Shown here piece by piece: positions 8,292 through 15,263 of a DNA stretch of 32,143 bases. Made by a program: the position numbers and the translations under genes. The notes below the pieces were generated by a model that did no database searches, had not been told where the DNA came from, and worked only from the letters and a program-made list of their open reading frames with translations. This DNA comes from Paenimyroides baculatum (GTDB lineage: Bacteria > Bacteroidota > Bacteroidia > Flavobacteriales > Flavobacteriaceae), in assembly GCF_008629655.1 (NCBI RefSeq), contig NZ_VWSG01000018.1, forward strand, positions 1-32,143. Direction: 5' to 3'. The number at the start of each line of letters is the position of its first letter. The first letter of the stretch is position 1.

Positions 8292-9512
8292 ATGAAAACC
8301 TTTACAGTTTTTATAGTACTGCTTTTCAGCACATTTATCTACGCACAAAAAACCCCGCTTGAATCTTTAAAAGAAAAAGTATTCCAATATAACCATGCGG
8401 AAAGATATGATTTATCGATAAAATTACTAACCGATTTTATAAGTGATGAAAAAAATTCTACCGACGATAAATACAATGCATACCTCATAAAATCTGATAT
8501 TTACAAAAATCTTTTCAAATATCAGCATGCTCTTAAAAATCTTGAAGCAGCATTGCAACAGGGTAAAAAAGGATCCAATCGTGTAAATGCATTACAAGAA
8601 ATTAAAGCTGAAAAAGCTTTTATTTACTTTGAAATGCAGGATTTTGAGAAAGCTAAACTGTTGATGGAAGAACTAGCACGCTCTGGATATAAAAATCTAT
8701 CTAATAGATATTTGATTTTTATCTATGTGCAGGAGGGCTACTTCTTGCTTAAAGAAAAAAACTATACCGCAGCAGAAAAAAAATTGAATGATGCTGTAGA
8801 AATTGCGGAAGTAGATTATCGTGAAGATTTACCAATTATTTTAGGCAAGCAGATAGAACTTTATAATACTGTTCAAAACTACGAGAAAAGAGATCAATCA
8901 TACAAAATGGGTATTGACATTGCCCAAAAGAATAAAAACTTGAAATACGAGTTTTATCTAAATGAAGTTTTCAAAAACGTTTTCAGTAATAATAATGATG
9001 CAAAAAATGCATTAATCTATCAGAAAAAATGCGACTCACTTTTCGCTCTTTACAATTCAAACAGTAACAGCAGCAAAATTGAAATTTTAGAGCAGGAAAT
9101 TAAAAATAAGAATTTTGACGATATATTGGGAAAGAAACAGCAAATTCTTATCTATCTATTTTTATTCAGTATTTTATTAATACTAGTAGTTCTGTTTCTT
9201 TTAAAAAATTATAGGAAATACAAACGTCAGAAAACTACAGTTGAAAAACAAAACCAGATATATCAGGAAGAAATAGAAAGAATTAAAAAGTTGGCACAAA
9301 AAGATATATACGTAAAAAAAGAAATATCGTCATTTAACTTGACTGAGCGCCAATTGGAAATTATAAAACTTATACAAAGTGGTAAAAACAATAAAGAAAT
9401 TGCATCGGAACTGTTCATATCTGAAAATACTGTAAAGTATCATCTAAAAATCATTTATACGATACTCCAAATAAAATACCGAAATGAGTTATCGAACTTT
9501 GTTGTAAACTAG
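8292..9512 (+). CDS. Membrane-anchored TPR regulator with LuxR-type HTH
   Basis: This encodes 406 residues from the ATG at 8292; an in-frame TTG lies six codons earlier, inside the proposed promoter. Residues 1-18 form a signal peptide ending near IYAQ. About 20-270 is helical and TPR-like (for example KNYTAAEKKLNDAVEIA), so it should be periplasmic. A strong membrane segment spans about 285-304, followed by a basic, Lys/Glu-rich coiled coil. Residues 346-406 form a LuxR/GerE-type HTH: LTERQLEIIKLIQSG, the N-K-E-I-A turn, and the S-E-N-T-V-K-Y-H recognition helix. The design fits Bacteroidota one-component sensors that read a periplasmic cue and bind DNA from the membrane. No kinase or receiver domain is present. 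It stands alone, divergent from the adhesin block and convergent with the fimbria-like operon, so either may be its target (inference). Its promoter overlaps an inverted repeat that could mediate autoregulation. Confidence 0.88.
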   Translation: MKTFTVFIVLLFSTFIYAQKTPLESLKEKVFQYNHAERYDLSIKLLTDFISDEKNSTDDKYNAYLIKSDIYKNLFKYQHALKNLEAALQQGKKGSNRVNALQEIKAEKAFIYFEMQDFEKAKLLMEELARSGYKNLSNRYLIFIYVQEGYFLLKEKNYTAAEKKLNDAVEIAEVDYREDLPIILGKQIELYNTVQNYEKRDQSYKMGIDIAQKNKNLKYEFYLNEVFKNVFSNNNDAKNALIYQKKCDSLFALYNSNSNSSKIEILEQEIKNKNFDDILGKKQQILIYLFLFSILLILVVLFLLKNYRKYKRQKTTVEKQNQIYQEEIERIKKLAQKDIYVKKEISSFNLTERQLEIIKLIQSGKNNKEIASELFISENTVKYHLKIIYTILQIKYRNELSNFVVN

Positions 9513-9816
9513 AAAATAAATTTTAGCTTAATTTTTTCTAATGTATAAAAGACAAACAATTTAAAAGGTGATCTTTTCTTTTTCAATAAAATTTATATTA
9601 AACAAAAAACATGTACCTTTTAGCTTTAAATACTATCGAAAATATGCATAAAATTAAAATTTAAGAACAAATTTTTAAAATTTTCTCTTTAGAGAAAGGA
9701 ACCTGATATTATCTTTTGTAGATTCAAGAATATGAAGATTTGAAAAAGCTTGAGTCAAAATGTACAAAACCTCTTAGGTAATTAAAATTTAAAGGAAACA
9801 CAAAATTCTTTTGGTA
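9513..9816. other. Convergent intergenic region
   Basis: This is 304 bp of AT-rich sequence between the 3' ends of the TPR/LuxR gene (plus) and the fimbria-like operon (minus). Only weak hairpins are visible: TTTCTC/GAGAAA at 9682-9697, and a 5-bp AAAAG/CTTTT stem near 9566-9580 followed by a short pyrimidine run. No ORF worth reporting was seen. Confidence 0.6.
9682..9697 (-). terminator. Weak terminator-like hairpin after the fimbria-like operon
   Basis: A 6-bp stem (TTTCTC/GAGAAA) with a 4-nt loop is followed on the minus strand by AATTTTAAAAAT, a poor U-tract. It lies about 120 nt beyond the last stop of the minus-strand operon. It is weak and could be chance. Confidence 0.25.
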
Positions 9817-10329
9817 TTAAGGAGCCTCAATTGTAAAAACTATTGTCGCACTATAATTATCTGCAGGTATAGTAACAGAAATTCCATTAATCTTCAATTG
9901 AATAGGAATATTACTAATAGTTACTAAGTTTAAAATACCCGTTCCTCTAAATAATTCTGTACTTACTTGAGTAATAATTTTGTAAGCCGAGGTTCCAGAT
10001 GGATTAAGGGAACATCCCACACATATAAGACCAAGGTTTCCATTACCTGTTTTTCTAGCCTCAATAGTAAGACTATTATGCCAATTATTAGGTGTGTAGT
10101 GAATTTTTACAGCTCTAACCCCAAGCAAAGCAGGTAGTTGCAAATTTATTTCAACTTGATTACTATTGCTTTCGTAAGATCCAGCGTAATTATTTCCAGC
10201 TTCAGTAATTGAAGGTATGTTAACAGTCCAATTGGTTCCGTTTATTTGATTCTGTGCCAACCCATTCCACATAATGAATAGGGTTATTTTTAAAAATAAG
10301 TTTCTTGATATATTACATTTAACAATCAT
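9817..10329 (-). CDS. Terminal (tip-like) secreted subunit of the fimbria-like operon
   Basis: The ATG at 10327-10329 gives 170 residues and starts one base after the preceding stop (TAA-T-ATG). A GTG three codons upstream would overlap that gene by 8 nt. The N-terminus is a signal peptide ending near GLA before QNQING. The mature part is all-beta in character, about 140 residues, with one close cysteine pair (C-V-G-C). It ends in P-A-D-N-Y-S-A-T-I-V-F-T-I, which resembles the closing 'P-x-x-Y-x-x-T-V-x-V-x-V' strand of spore-coat-U/Csu-type pilins. That resemblance was noted by eye and is not a search result. Being last after a barrel protein, it sits where many chaperone-usher operons encode a minor or tip subunit. 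It differs from the two upstream subunits, which lack Cys and have W-[LI]-N-Y. The function is inferred from context. Confidence 0.72.
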   Translation of the reverse strand: MIVKCNISRNLFLKITLFIMWNGLAQNQINGTNWTVNIPSITEAGNNYAGSYESNSNQVEINLQLPALLGVRAVKIHYTPNNWHNSLTIEARKTGNGNLGLICVGCSLNPSGTSAYKIITQVSTELFRGTGILNLVTISNIPIQLKINGISVTIPADNYSATIVFTIEAP

Positions 10330-10330
10330 A

Positions 10331-10876
10331 TTAATCACTTATAGTATAGGTTATTGTAATTAGTTGGTTTGTTGTTTTAACAAGATCTGTATAATTGGTT
10401 ATATCTGTTGAGATTGTAAGTTGGTGTCCGTTATTTGATCCGTTACCTGTATAAGCACCTCCGATAGCGTTAATGATGGTTTGAGGAGAAGTTGAAAGCG
10501 TTATTTGACCTGTAGATGTTCCTAACGAACCGCCACCGCCTACTGAATTTGCTGCCTGTAATCTTATCGAAATTCCAGGAAATAATTGATCTATTTGTGA
10601 CGTTATAATTCGGTGAGGTGAAGTAGTAGCTTTCGCCGAGGTATAATTAATCCATTTGGTGGTGTTAACTGAGGGTTTGCTTATGGGCATTCCTGCTTCT
10701 GTAGGAGTCGTAAAATTAAAAGCTATAGTATTAATGTTAGGTTCAATATCTAATAGGGCTACTTCGGAAAGACTTAGTGTAATATTTCTATTGCCGGTGG
10801 TTTGTGCAAAAATATCATTTGTACCGCAAAATAACAGTAAAACAGTATTGTAAAATAAAATAGTACTATTATTCAT
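10331..10876 (-). CDS. Second pilin-like secreted subunit
   Basis: This encodes 181 residues with a signal peptide ending near IFAQ. The mature protein opens with alternating hydrophobic residues and L-L-D-I-E-P, then P-T-E-A-G-M-P-I, K-W-I-N-Y, a Gly-rich turn, G-Q-I-T-L, N-A-I-G-G-A-Y-T, N-N-G-H-Q-L-T and a final I-T-Y-T-I-S-D strand. Every one of these landmarks recurs in the same order in the subunit at 14447-15007, so the two are paralogues. Both lack cysteine in the mature part. The gene starts 3 nt after the barrel gene's stop, so it is surely co-transcribed. In a chaperone-usher reading it would be a minor or adaptor subunit, whereas the copy at the head of the operon would be the major one. 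No database family is assigned. Confidence 0.78.
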   Translation of the reverse strand: MNNSTILFYNTVLLLFCGTNDIFAQTTGNRNITLSLSEVALLDIEPNINTIAFNFTTPTEAGMPISKPSVNTTKWINYTSAKATTSPHRIITSQIDQLFPGISIRLQAANSVGGGGSLGTSTGQITLSTSPQTIINAIGGAYTGNGSNNGHQLTISTDITNYTDLVKTTNQLITITYTISD

Positions 10877-10879
10877 TTT

Positions 10880-13552
10880 TTACTTTTTTAAAGTGTTATA
10901 ACGCACCTTCATAGGTTTTTGCAAATACTTAATTTCTCTTTTGTGTTTTATAATTTCAACGGTAACCTCTTTTTCTTCTCCCGGTTCAAGGATAAAATTA
11001 AAAACATCTGCTTTTATATTCCAATGTTTACTCAATCCGTTGCGGTATATCTTTAGCTGCCAGTTTCCAGGTCTTAAATAAGTGAAATCAAAAGGTTTTT
11101 TTATATCACATATTTTTCTGTAAATATCATTTTCTGAAGTAATTTCTACAATAATATTTTCTTTATCAGTGCCTTGATTGTCGTATTCAAGAATAATTTG
11201 TCCTTTTATGCTGGCTGACTGCGTAATGCCGAAATTAAAATAATTTTCACCTTCTGTAACAGATATTTTCGCGGGGATACTAATATCGGTAATGTCATTA
11301 AAGCTTAAATTTTCCGGTGCTATTTCCAAAAAATAAGTATCTGGAATTATATTTTTAAAAGAAAAATTTCCACGCGCATCTGTAATGGCTGTCTGATGTC
11401 CTAAATGTAGCTTTATACCTGCTGTATTTGTATTACCTAAATTAGTGATATTTCCTTGGAGGGAACCGTATTCTTTTATTTTTTTAACGGGTATATTTAA
11501 ATTTAAGGTATATTTTACCGATAAGGCAAAATCTTTATTTTGAATCTGTTGCTGGGATAAAGCATATCTAGATATTACATTTATCTCTTGTTTGGGAGAA
11601 ATCTTATAATTTAAAGAAAGTTCAAAGAGGTTTCGGTCTGCATAATAATCCTCAATATAATAGGTGTTTTGATAAAAAGCAGATACGTTAATTTTACTTG
11701 AAATAAAGCTATTAACACGCCCGCCATATAAAAATAAATTTTGATTAGCTGTTTGATACCGGTTTAGCTGCGCATAACTTGTGTACAAGTTAATAGATGT
11801 TCCTTTTATATTATAACTGAAATCTGTTGTATAAATAGACGAATTTCCAGTTGTATTGGTCAAAAAATTAGTAGTCTCTGCAAAATAGGATTGAAAGTTA
11901 ATTCCAAAAAAACCTATTTCATGATTAAGTTCTAAACGGCTGAATTTCTCTTTATAAAAGAACTGTTTTGGTTCCATACGGTCTTCGTACTTCTGAATAC
12001 CATTATATATAGAAACAGTTCCTTTGCGCATGTATCTGTAACTTAAACCTAATTGTAGCCGTTCTCGGTAAGGAGCGGCACTGTAAAGCGTGTCACGTTC
12101 AAAATTCCGAGCATCTTTTTGGTAATTTACGTGAGCAGAAAATTTAGGAGAAAAACGGTAATTAATATGGGATGTAAAAAAACGAGTATTGGTAAAATAC
12201 CCTGTAAAATTGGGTTTAGTATTAATATAGCTAGCACTTGCATTCAGTTTTTTTAAGTTTGCCTGACCCTGCAACTGCCATCCACTTCCTTTAGAGCTGT
12301 CGATGTTGCTCACTGAATATTCTGCCTGAAGGGTAACACTTTTAAAAACGGTAGCTTCTCCTGAAAGATATTGTAAATGACTCTCTTTAAGGTTTTGCAT
12401 ATGTTTTACCAAATAGCCGTATCGTATATTATTTTTTAAGTCAAAATTTATCTTAGCATACACATTTATCTCCTCTTTAATGTCTTTAAAAAAGCGGGGA
12501 TTGTTATAAAAACCACCAATTTCTAATTTATTGATATTTTTACGCAGTTCAAATCCTCTTCCGTAACGGGCAAATTCGGTTAAAAATGAAGAAGAATAAA
12601 CCTTGTCTCCTAAATGTACGAAAAAGTTATTCGAAGTGTAATTAATAAAATATTCTTCGTACTGCGAAAAGGCGGTCAGTCCAAACCGGTCTGGCCCAAC
12701 AGCACGAAATTCAAGCTGTTTGGTATGTTGTTCATTAAAACTTCCTTTACCGTAAATTTCGCCCTGGAAGGCATCCTGAAAATCTTTATTACGTTCGCGG
12801 GCAATATATGTAGTTGAGATTTTAACAGGAAAACGAAGATAAACATCTTCATTAGCCTGAAAAGCTGGAATAACATCTGTTCTATAATACGCATATACGT
12901 CTTGTAATGAATCGTTTTTTGTAACAGCTGTAAGTTTTATAAGGTTTTGCGAGAGGTGGGACTGTTGGACGTTCGTGTGTTGATAAACGTTAACTTCTTC
13001 TGATTTTCCCGCAGGAATATGAACAATGGCACTCCCTTTGATAACAGCCCCCTTCGATGCTTTCAACATAACTTCTTCCATATCATTTCCCTCATTCTTA
13101 ATAATAAATAAACTGCTAATGGTATTTCCGGCTTTCACATAATTGGATGAAGAAAGGCTGCTTATAGTTATTTTTCGTACATGGTTTACGTTTAAAAAAA
13201 AACTGTGGTTGGTGATTTGATTATTTGTTTTATTATTTATTGTAAGGTGAAAGTTGTGTTCACCTTTTGCAGAAAAAGAAGGTATATTAACAGGAATTAT
13301 ATGTATTTTAGTTTCGTTAGCAGTTAAATCAATATCGGAATGAGCTGATGCCAAAAGCCATTGTTCTGGGAGTTTGGTTTTCAGGGTTGCCATAACTTGG
13401 TAAGGATACGGATTACTGATTTTAAAAACCAATGAATGTACTTTGCCCGGACTAAAGAACTCTTTCTGATTTACAAGTTCAACAGAGAGCTCCTGGGCAT
13501 TAAAAACAAAAGGAAAAACAATAAATAATAATTCAATTATTGTTTTATTCAT
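10880..13552 (-). CDS. Usher-like outer-membrane beta-barrel protein
   Basis: This encodes 890 residues with a signal peptide ending at FNAQ. Residues about 21-125 and 126-230 look like two Ig/NEW3-like domains (F-S-P-G-K-x-H-S-L-V-F-K-I-S-N-P; V-K-A-G-N-T-I-S-S-L-F-I-I-K-N). About 235-690 is a long run of amphipathic, Tyr/Phe/Asn-rich strands typical of an outer-membrane barrel, including L-G-D-K-V-Y-S-S-S-F-L-T and R-Y-G-R-G-F. Residues about 695-760 form a carboxypeptidase-regulatory-like domain (T-A-I-T-D-A-R-G-N-F-S-F), and a further beta domain follows to about 870. The barrel between Ig-like domains, the size and the place after a chaperone-like gene with pilin-like genes on either side match a chaperone-usher secretion pore. 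I see no classical FimD/PapC motif, so this could instead be another barrel such as a surface-fibre exporter. Its start overlaps the upstream stop by 8 nt (ATGAATAA), suggesting translational coupling. Confidence 0.85.
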   Translation of the reverse strand: MNKTIIELLFIVFPFVFNAQELSVELVNQKEFFSPGKVHSLVFKISNPYPYQVMATLKTKLPEQWLLASAHSDIDLTANETKIHIIPVNIPSFSAKGEHNFHLTINNKTNNQITNHSFFLNVNHVRKITISSLSSSNYVKAGNTISSLFIIKNEGNDMEEVMLKASKGAVIKGSAIVHIPAGKSEEVNVYQHTNVQQSHLSQNLIKLTAVTKNDSLQDVYAYYRTDVIPAFQANEDVYLRFPVKISTTYIARERNKDFQDAFQGEIYGKGSFNEQHTKQLEFRAVGPDRFGLTAFSQYEEYFINYTSNNFFVHLGDKVYSSSFLTEFARYGRGFELRKNINKLEIGGFYNNPRFFKDIKEEINVYAKINFDLKNNIRYGYLVKHMQNLKESHLQYLSGEATVFKSVTLQAEYSVSNIDSSKGSGWQLQGQANLKKLNASASYINTKPNFTGYFTNTRFFTSHINYRFSPKFSAHVNYQKDARNFERDTLYSAAPYRERLQLGLSYRYMRKGTVSIYNGIQKYEDRMEPKQFFYKEKFSRLELNHEIGFFGINFQSYFAETTNFLTNTTGNSSIYTTDFSYNIKGTSINLYTSYAQLNRYQTANQNLFLYGGRVNSFISSKINVSAFYQNTYYIEDYYADRNLFELSLNYKISPKQEINVISRYALSQQQIQNKDFALSVKYTLNLNIPVKKIKEYGSLQGNITNLGNTNTAGIKLHLGHQTAITDARGNFSFKNIIPDTYFLEIAPENLSFNDITDISIPAKISVTEGENYFNFGITQSASIKGQIILEYDNQGTDKENIIVEITSENDIYRKICDIKKPFDFTYLRPGNWQLKIYRNGLSKHWNIKADVFNFILEPGEEKEVTVEIIKHKREIKYLQKPMKVRYNTLKK

Positions 13553-14369
13553 CAGTAATATCTAATTCTATATTGATACCGAAAACCTGCTCTTCATGAG
13601 TAGCGGCAAGTATTACCGCGCTGTATTTACCAGGTGTAATGGTGCTAAGATCTATAGTAAAACGCTTCGCGTTATTAGGCAGCAAACTTAACCTGCTGCT
13701 TTTGTAATTACCTTTATGGTTACCGCTTTTATTGTCAAAAATTTCTATAGAACTTTCTACAGTGTGGTATAGCTGTCCTTGATTGGCAATGTCTATTTCT
13801 AAAATCCGCTTACCGTCTTGTTTTGCAAGGTTTATATTTTCAAAATTAAGCAAAGCATTTGCAGGCTTCTCATTTGTCGTAATTATTTGAATAGAATAGC
13901 GGATAACCGATTTTATCTGCACACCCGGTTTGTCATTGCTCGGTTTAATTTCATCAGTCGGTTCTACCATAATCACACTCCAAAAGCTACCGGCATCCAT
14001 GTGGTCAGGAACAGTAATCTCATAAGAAATATTTGCTTTGCCGTTAGCTTCTAATTTTAATAAATTGGTATTTAATTTTATCCATTGCAAATTGCTGCGT
14101 TCGCTTGTTCCAAAATCGTTGTAATGCGATGTTCCGTTTGCATTGTAGCTGTAATCTTTTTGGTAAAGCTTTACACTTTTTGAAAATTCGGCGGTATTTT
14201 GTATGGTAATAATACCTTTGTAAACCATACTTTCTTTTACTTTATGGGTATGGGTTAAACCGTTGCTTATTACAATACTTGCGAAGGCACAATTATAGGC
14301 TAAGAAAACACTTATAAAAATGAATATTTTTTGTACAGACATGGTAAATGAAATTTTAAAATCATTCAT
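13545..14369 (-). CDS. Periplasmic chaperone-like protein, two Ig-like domains
   Basis: This encodes 274 residues from the ATG at 14369. A second ATG at 14342 gives a shorter, more typical signal peptide (MSVQKIFIFISVF, cleavage near AFA before SIVIS), and I cannot decide between them. The mature protein reads as two beta-sandwich domains. The first contains G-I-I-T-I-Q-N, I-T-V-P-D-H-M-D-A-G-S-F-W-S-V-I and R-Y-S-I-Q-I-I. The second contains L-E-I-D-I-A-N-Q-G and ends with P-G-K-Y-S-A-V-I-L-A. The layout resembles PapD-type fimbrial chaperones and the DUF916-type partner proteins of Gram-positive WxL loci; a structure comparison would be needed to choose. There is no C-terminal membrane segment, which argues against the anchored WxL-type form and for a soluble periplasmic chaperone. 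It lies between a pilin-like gene and the barrel gene. A terminator-like hairpin directly precedes it. Confidence 0.82.
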   Translation of the reverse strand: MNDFKISFTMSVQKIFIFISVFLAYNCAFASIVISNGLTHTHKVKESMVYKGIITIQNTAEFSKSVKLYQKDYSYNANGTSHYNDFGTSERSNLQWIKLNTNLLKLEANGKANISYEITVPDHMDAGSFWSVIMVEPTDEIKPSNDKPGVQIKSVIRYSIQIITTNEKPANALLNFENINLAKQDGKRILEIDIANQGQLYHTVESSIEIFDNKSGNHKGNYKSSRLSLLPNNAKRFTIDLSTITPGKYSAVILAATHEEQVFGINIELDITDE

Positions 14370-14373
14370 TAAT

Positions 14374-14417
14374 AAAAAAAAATATAGTATCTTAAATTAT
14401 ATAAAAGGTACTATATT
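14374..14417 (-). terminator. Terminator-like attenuator between pilin-like and chaperone-like genes
   Basis: Bases 14381-14393 pair with 14405-14417: 9 bp, one mismatch, then 3 bp, around an 11-nt loop. Read on the minus strand, the hairpin is followed at once by nine T (14382-14374) and then, after ATTA, by the next gene's ATG. This is the layout of an intrinsic terminator. The stem has few G-C pairs, so it is probably leaky, which would let a small share of transcripts continue into the chaperone and barrel genes. Confidence 0.6.
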
Positions 14418-14446
14418 CTTGTTTAGTCACAAAAGTTTAAGAAAAA

Positions 14447-15007
14447 TTAATTTTCGACGATAGTGTAGGTAACTGTTACATTGTTTGTGTCAGCAAATAG
14501 ATTGGCGTAGTTTGAAGTACCACTATCTACATCCAAAGAATACGTTAAATTATGACCATTATTAGCTCCTGTATTCGTATAAGATGCACCTATTGCTGTA
14601 ATGATACTTTGATCGGTAGAAGTAAGTGTTATTGTACCTGCCGACAAACCTTTTGTTCCTCCTCCATTTCCAGCATCTGCTGCTGCTGACAAATTTATGT
14701 CTAATCCTGCAACTAAAGCATCTATTTTCACATCAACCCTTGCCGTTTCACCAGAAGCAGAAGGAATATAAGAATAGTTAAGCCACAAATTGGCATTATC
14801 TGTAGGAGGTGTTATAGGATTACCGGCTTCTGCAGGAGCTGTGAAATCCATTGTGATGTTTTTAGCTGCAGATGGTTCAATATCTACCAATAAAACAGTA
14901 GGTATTGTAATACCTATTGTATGCGCATCCTGATCATCATCCTGTGCCTGTACAGTTCCGCTAGTAATCGCTAAAAGAATCGCTGTTAAAAGTTTAATTG
15001 TTTTCAT
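14447..15007 (-). CDS. Major pilin-like secreted subunit
   Basis: This encodes 186 residues with a clear signal peptide (MKTIKLLTAILLAITSG, cleavage near VQAQ) and a short acidic stretch DDDQD. It then has H-T-I-G-I-T-I-P-T-V-L-L-V-D-I-E-P, an alternating hydrophobic run that could serve as a donor strand. Further landmarks are P-A-E-A-G-N-P-I, L-W-L-N-Y, G-L-D-I-N-L-S-A-A, A-G-T-I-T-L-T-S, T-A-I-G-A-S-Y-T, N-N-G-H-N-L-T and a closing V-T-V-T-Y-T-I-V-E-N strand. It is paralogous to 10331-10876. There is no cysteine, no lipobox and no Mfa/FimA-type lipoprotein signature, so it is unlike the lipoprotein (type V) pilins usual in Bacteroidia. Being first in the operon and followed by a terminator-like hairpin suggests it is made in excess, as expected of a main fibre subunit (inference). 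Confidence 0.8.
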   Translation of the reverse strand: MKTIKLLTAILLAITSGTVQAQDDDQDAHTIGITIPTVLLVDIEPSAAKNITMDFTAPAEAGNPITPPTDNANLWLNYSYIPSASGETARVDVKIDALVAGLDINLSAAADAGNGGGTKGLSAGTITLTSTDQSIITAIGASYTNTGANNGHNLTYSLDVDSGTSNYANLFADTNNVTVTYTIVEN

Positions 15008-15115
15008 CGTTAAATGTATTAATTATGGTTATAAAATTGATTTGTACCTCTCGTCACTTCTATTTAAAAAGAAAATATTAAAACCCAAATAACATCTTGA
15101 ATCGAAATTAAATAC

Positions 15116-15253
15116 TTAATCTTCTTTTAATTGGATTTTTTCGTCATTATCTTCTCGACTATTTACCTCTCTGATAACCCTCATTACTTTCTCTTTAATA
15201 CAAGGAGGAAGCGGTTTATTCAAAAGCTTTCGTATTTTTTTAAATTTACCCAT
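15116..15253 (-). CDS. Possible small basic protein, 45 residues
   Basis: An ATG at 15251-15253 opens a 45-codon frame beginning MGKFKKIRKLLNKPLPP, with a charged tail (R-E-D-N-D-E-K). It lies 10 nt after the stop of the OmpA-family gene on the same strand. The longer version (to 15313) needs a TTG start and overlaps that gene by 50 nt, so I prefer the ATG. There is no signal peptide, membrane segment or known motif. The 256-bp gap between OmpA (15264) and the pilin-like gene (15007) otherwise shows nothing clear. It may well not be a gene. Confidence 0.25.
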   Translation of the reverse strand: MGKFKKIRKLLNKPLPPCIKEKVMRVIREVNSREDNDEKIQLKED

Positions 15254-15263
15254 AAGCAAACCT

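Noticed and set aside
12676..12894. 72-codon minus-strand ORF and plus-strand ORF 12614-12817
   Set aside because: Both are inside the 890-codon barrel gene in other frames.
9817..15007. Reading the pilin-like and chaperone-like genes as a Gram-positive WxL/DUF916 system
   Set aside because: The subunits lack a W-x-L C-terminal motif, the chaperone-like protein has no C-terminal membrane anchor, and an outer-membrane barrel gene is in the same operon.
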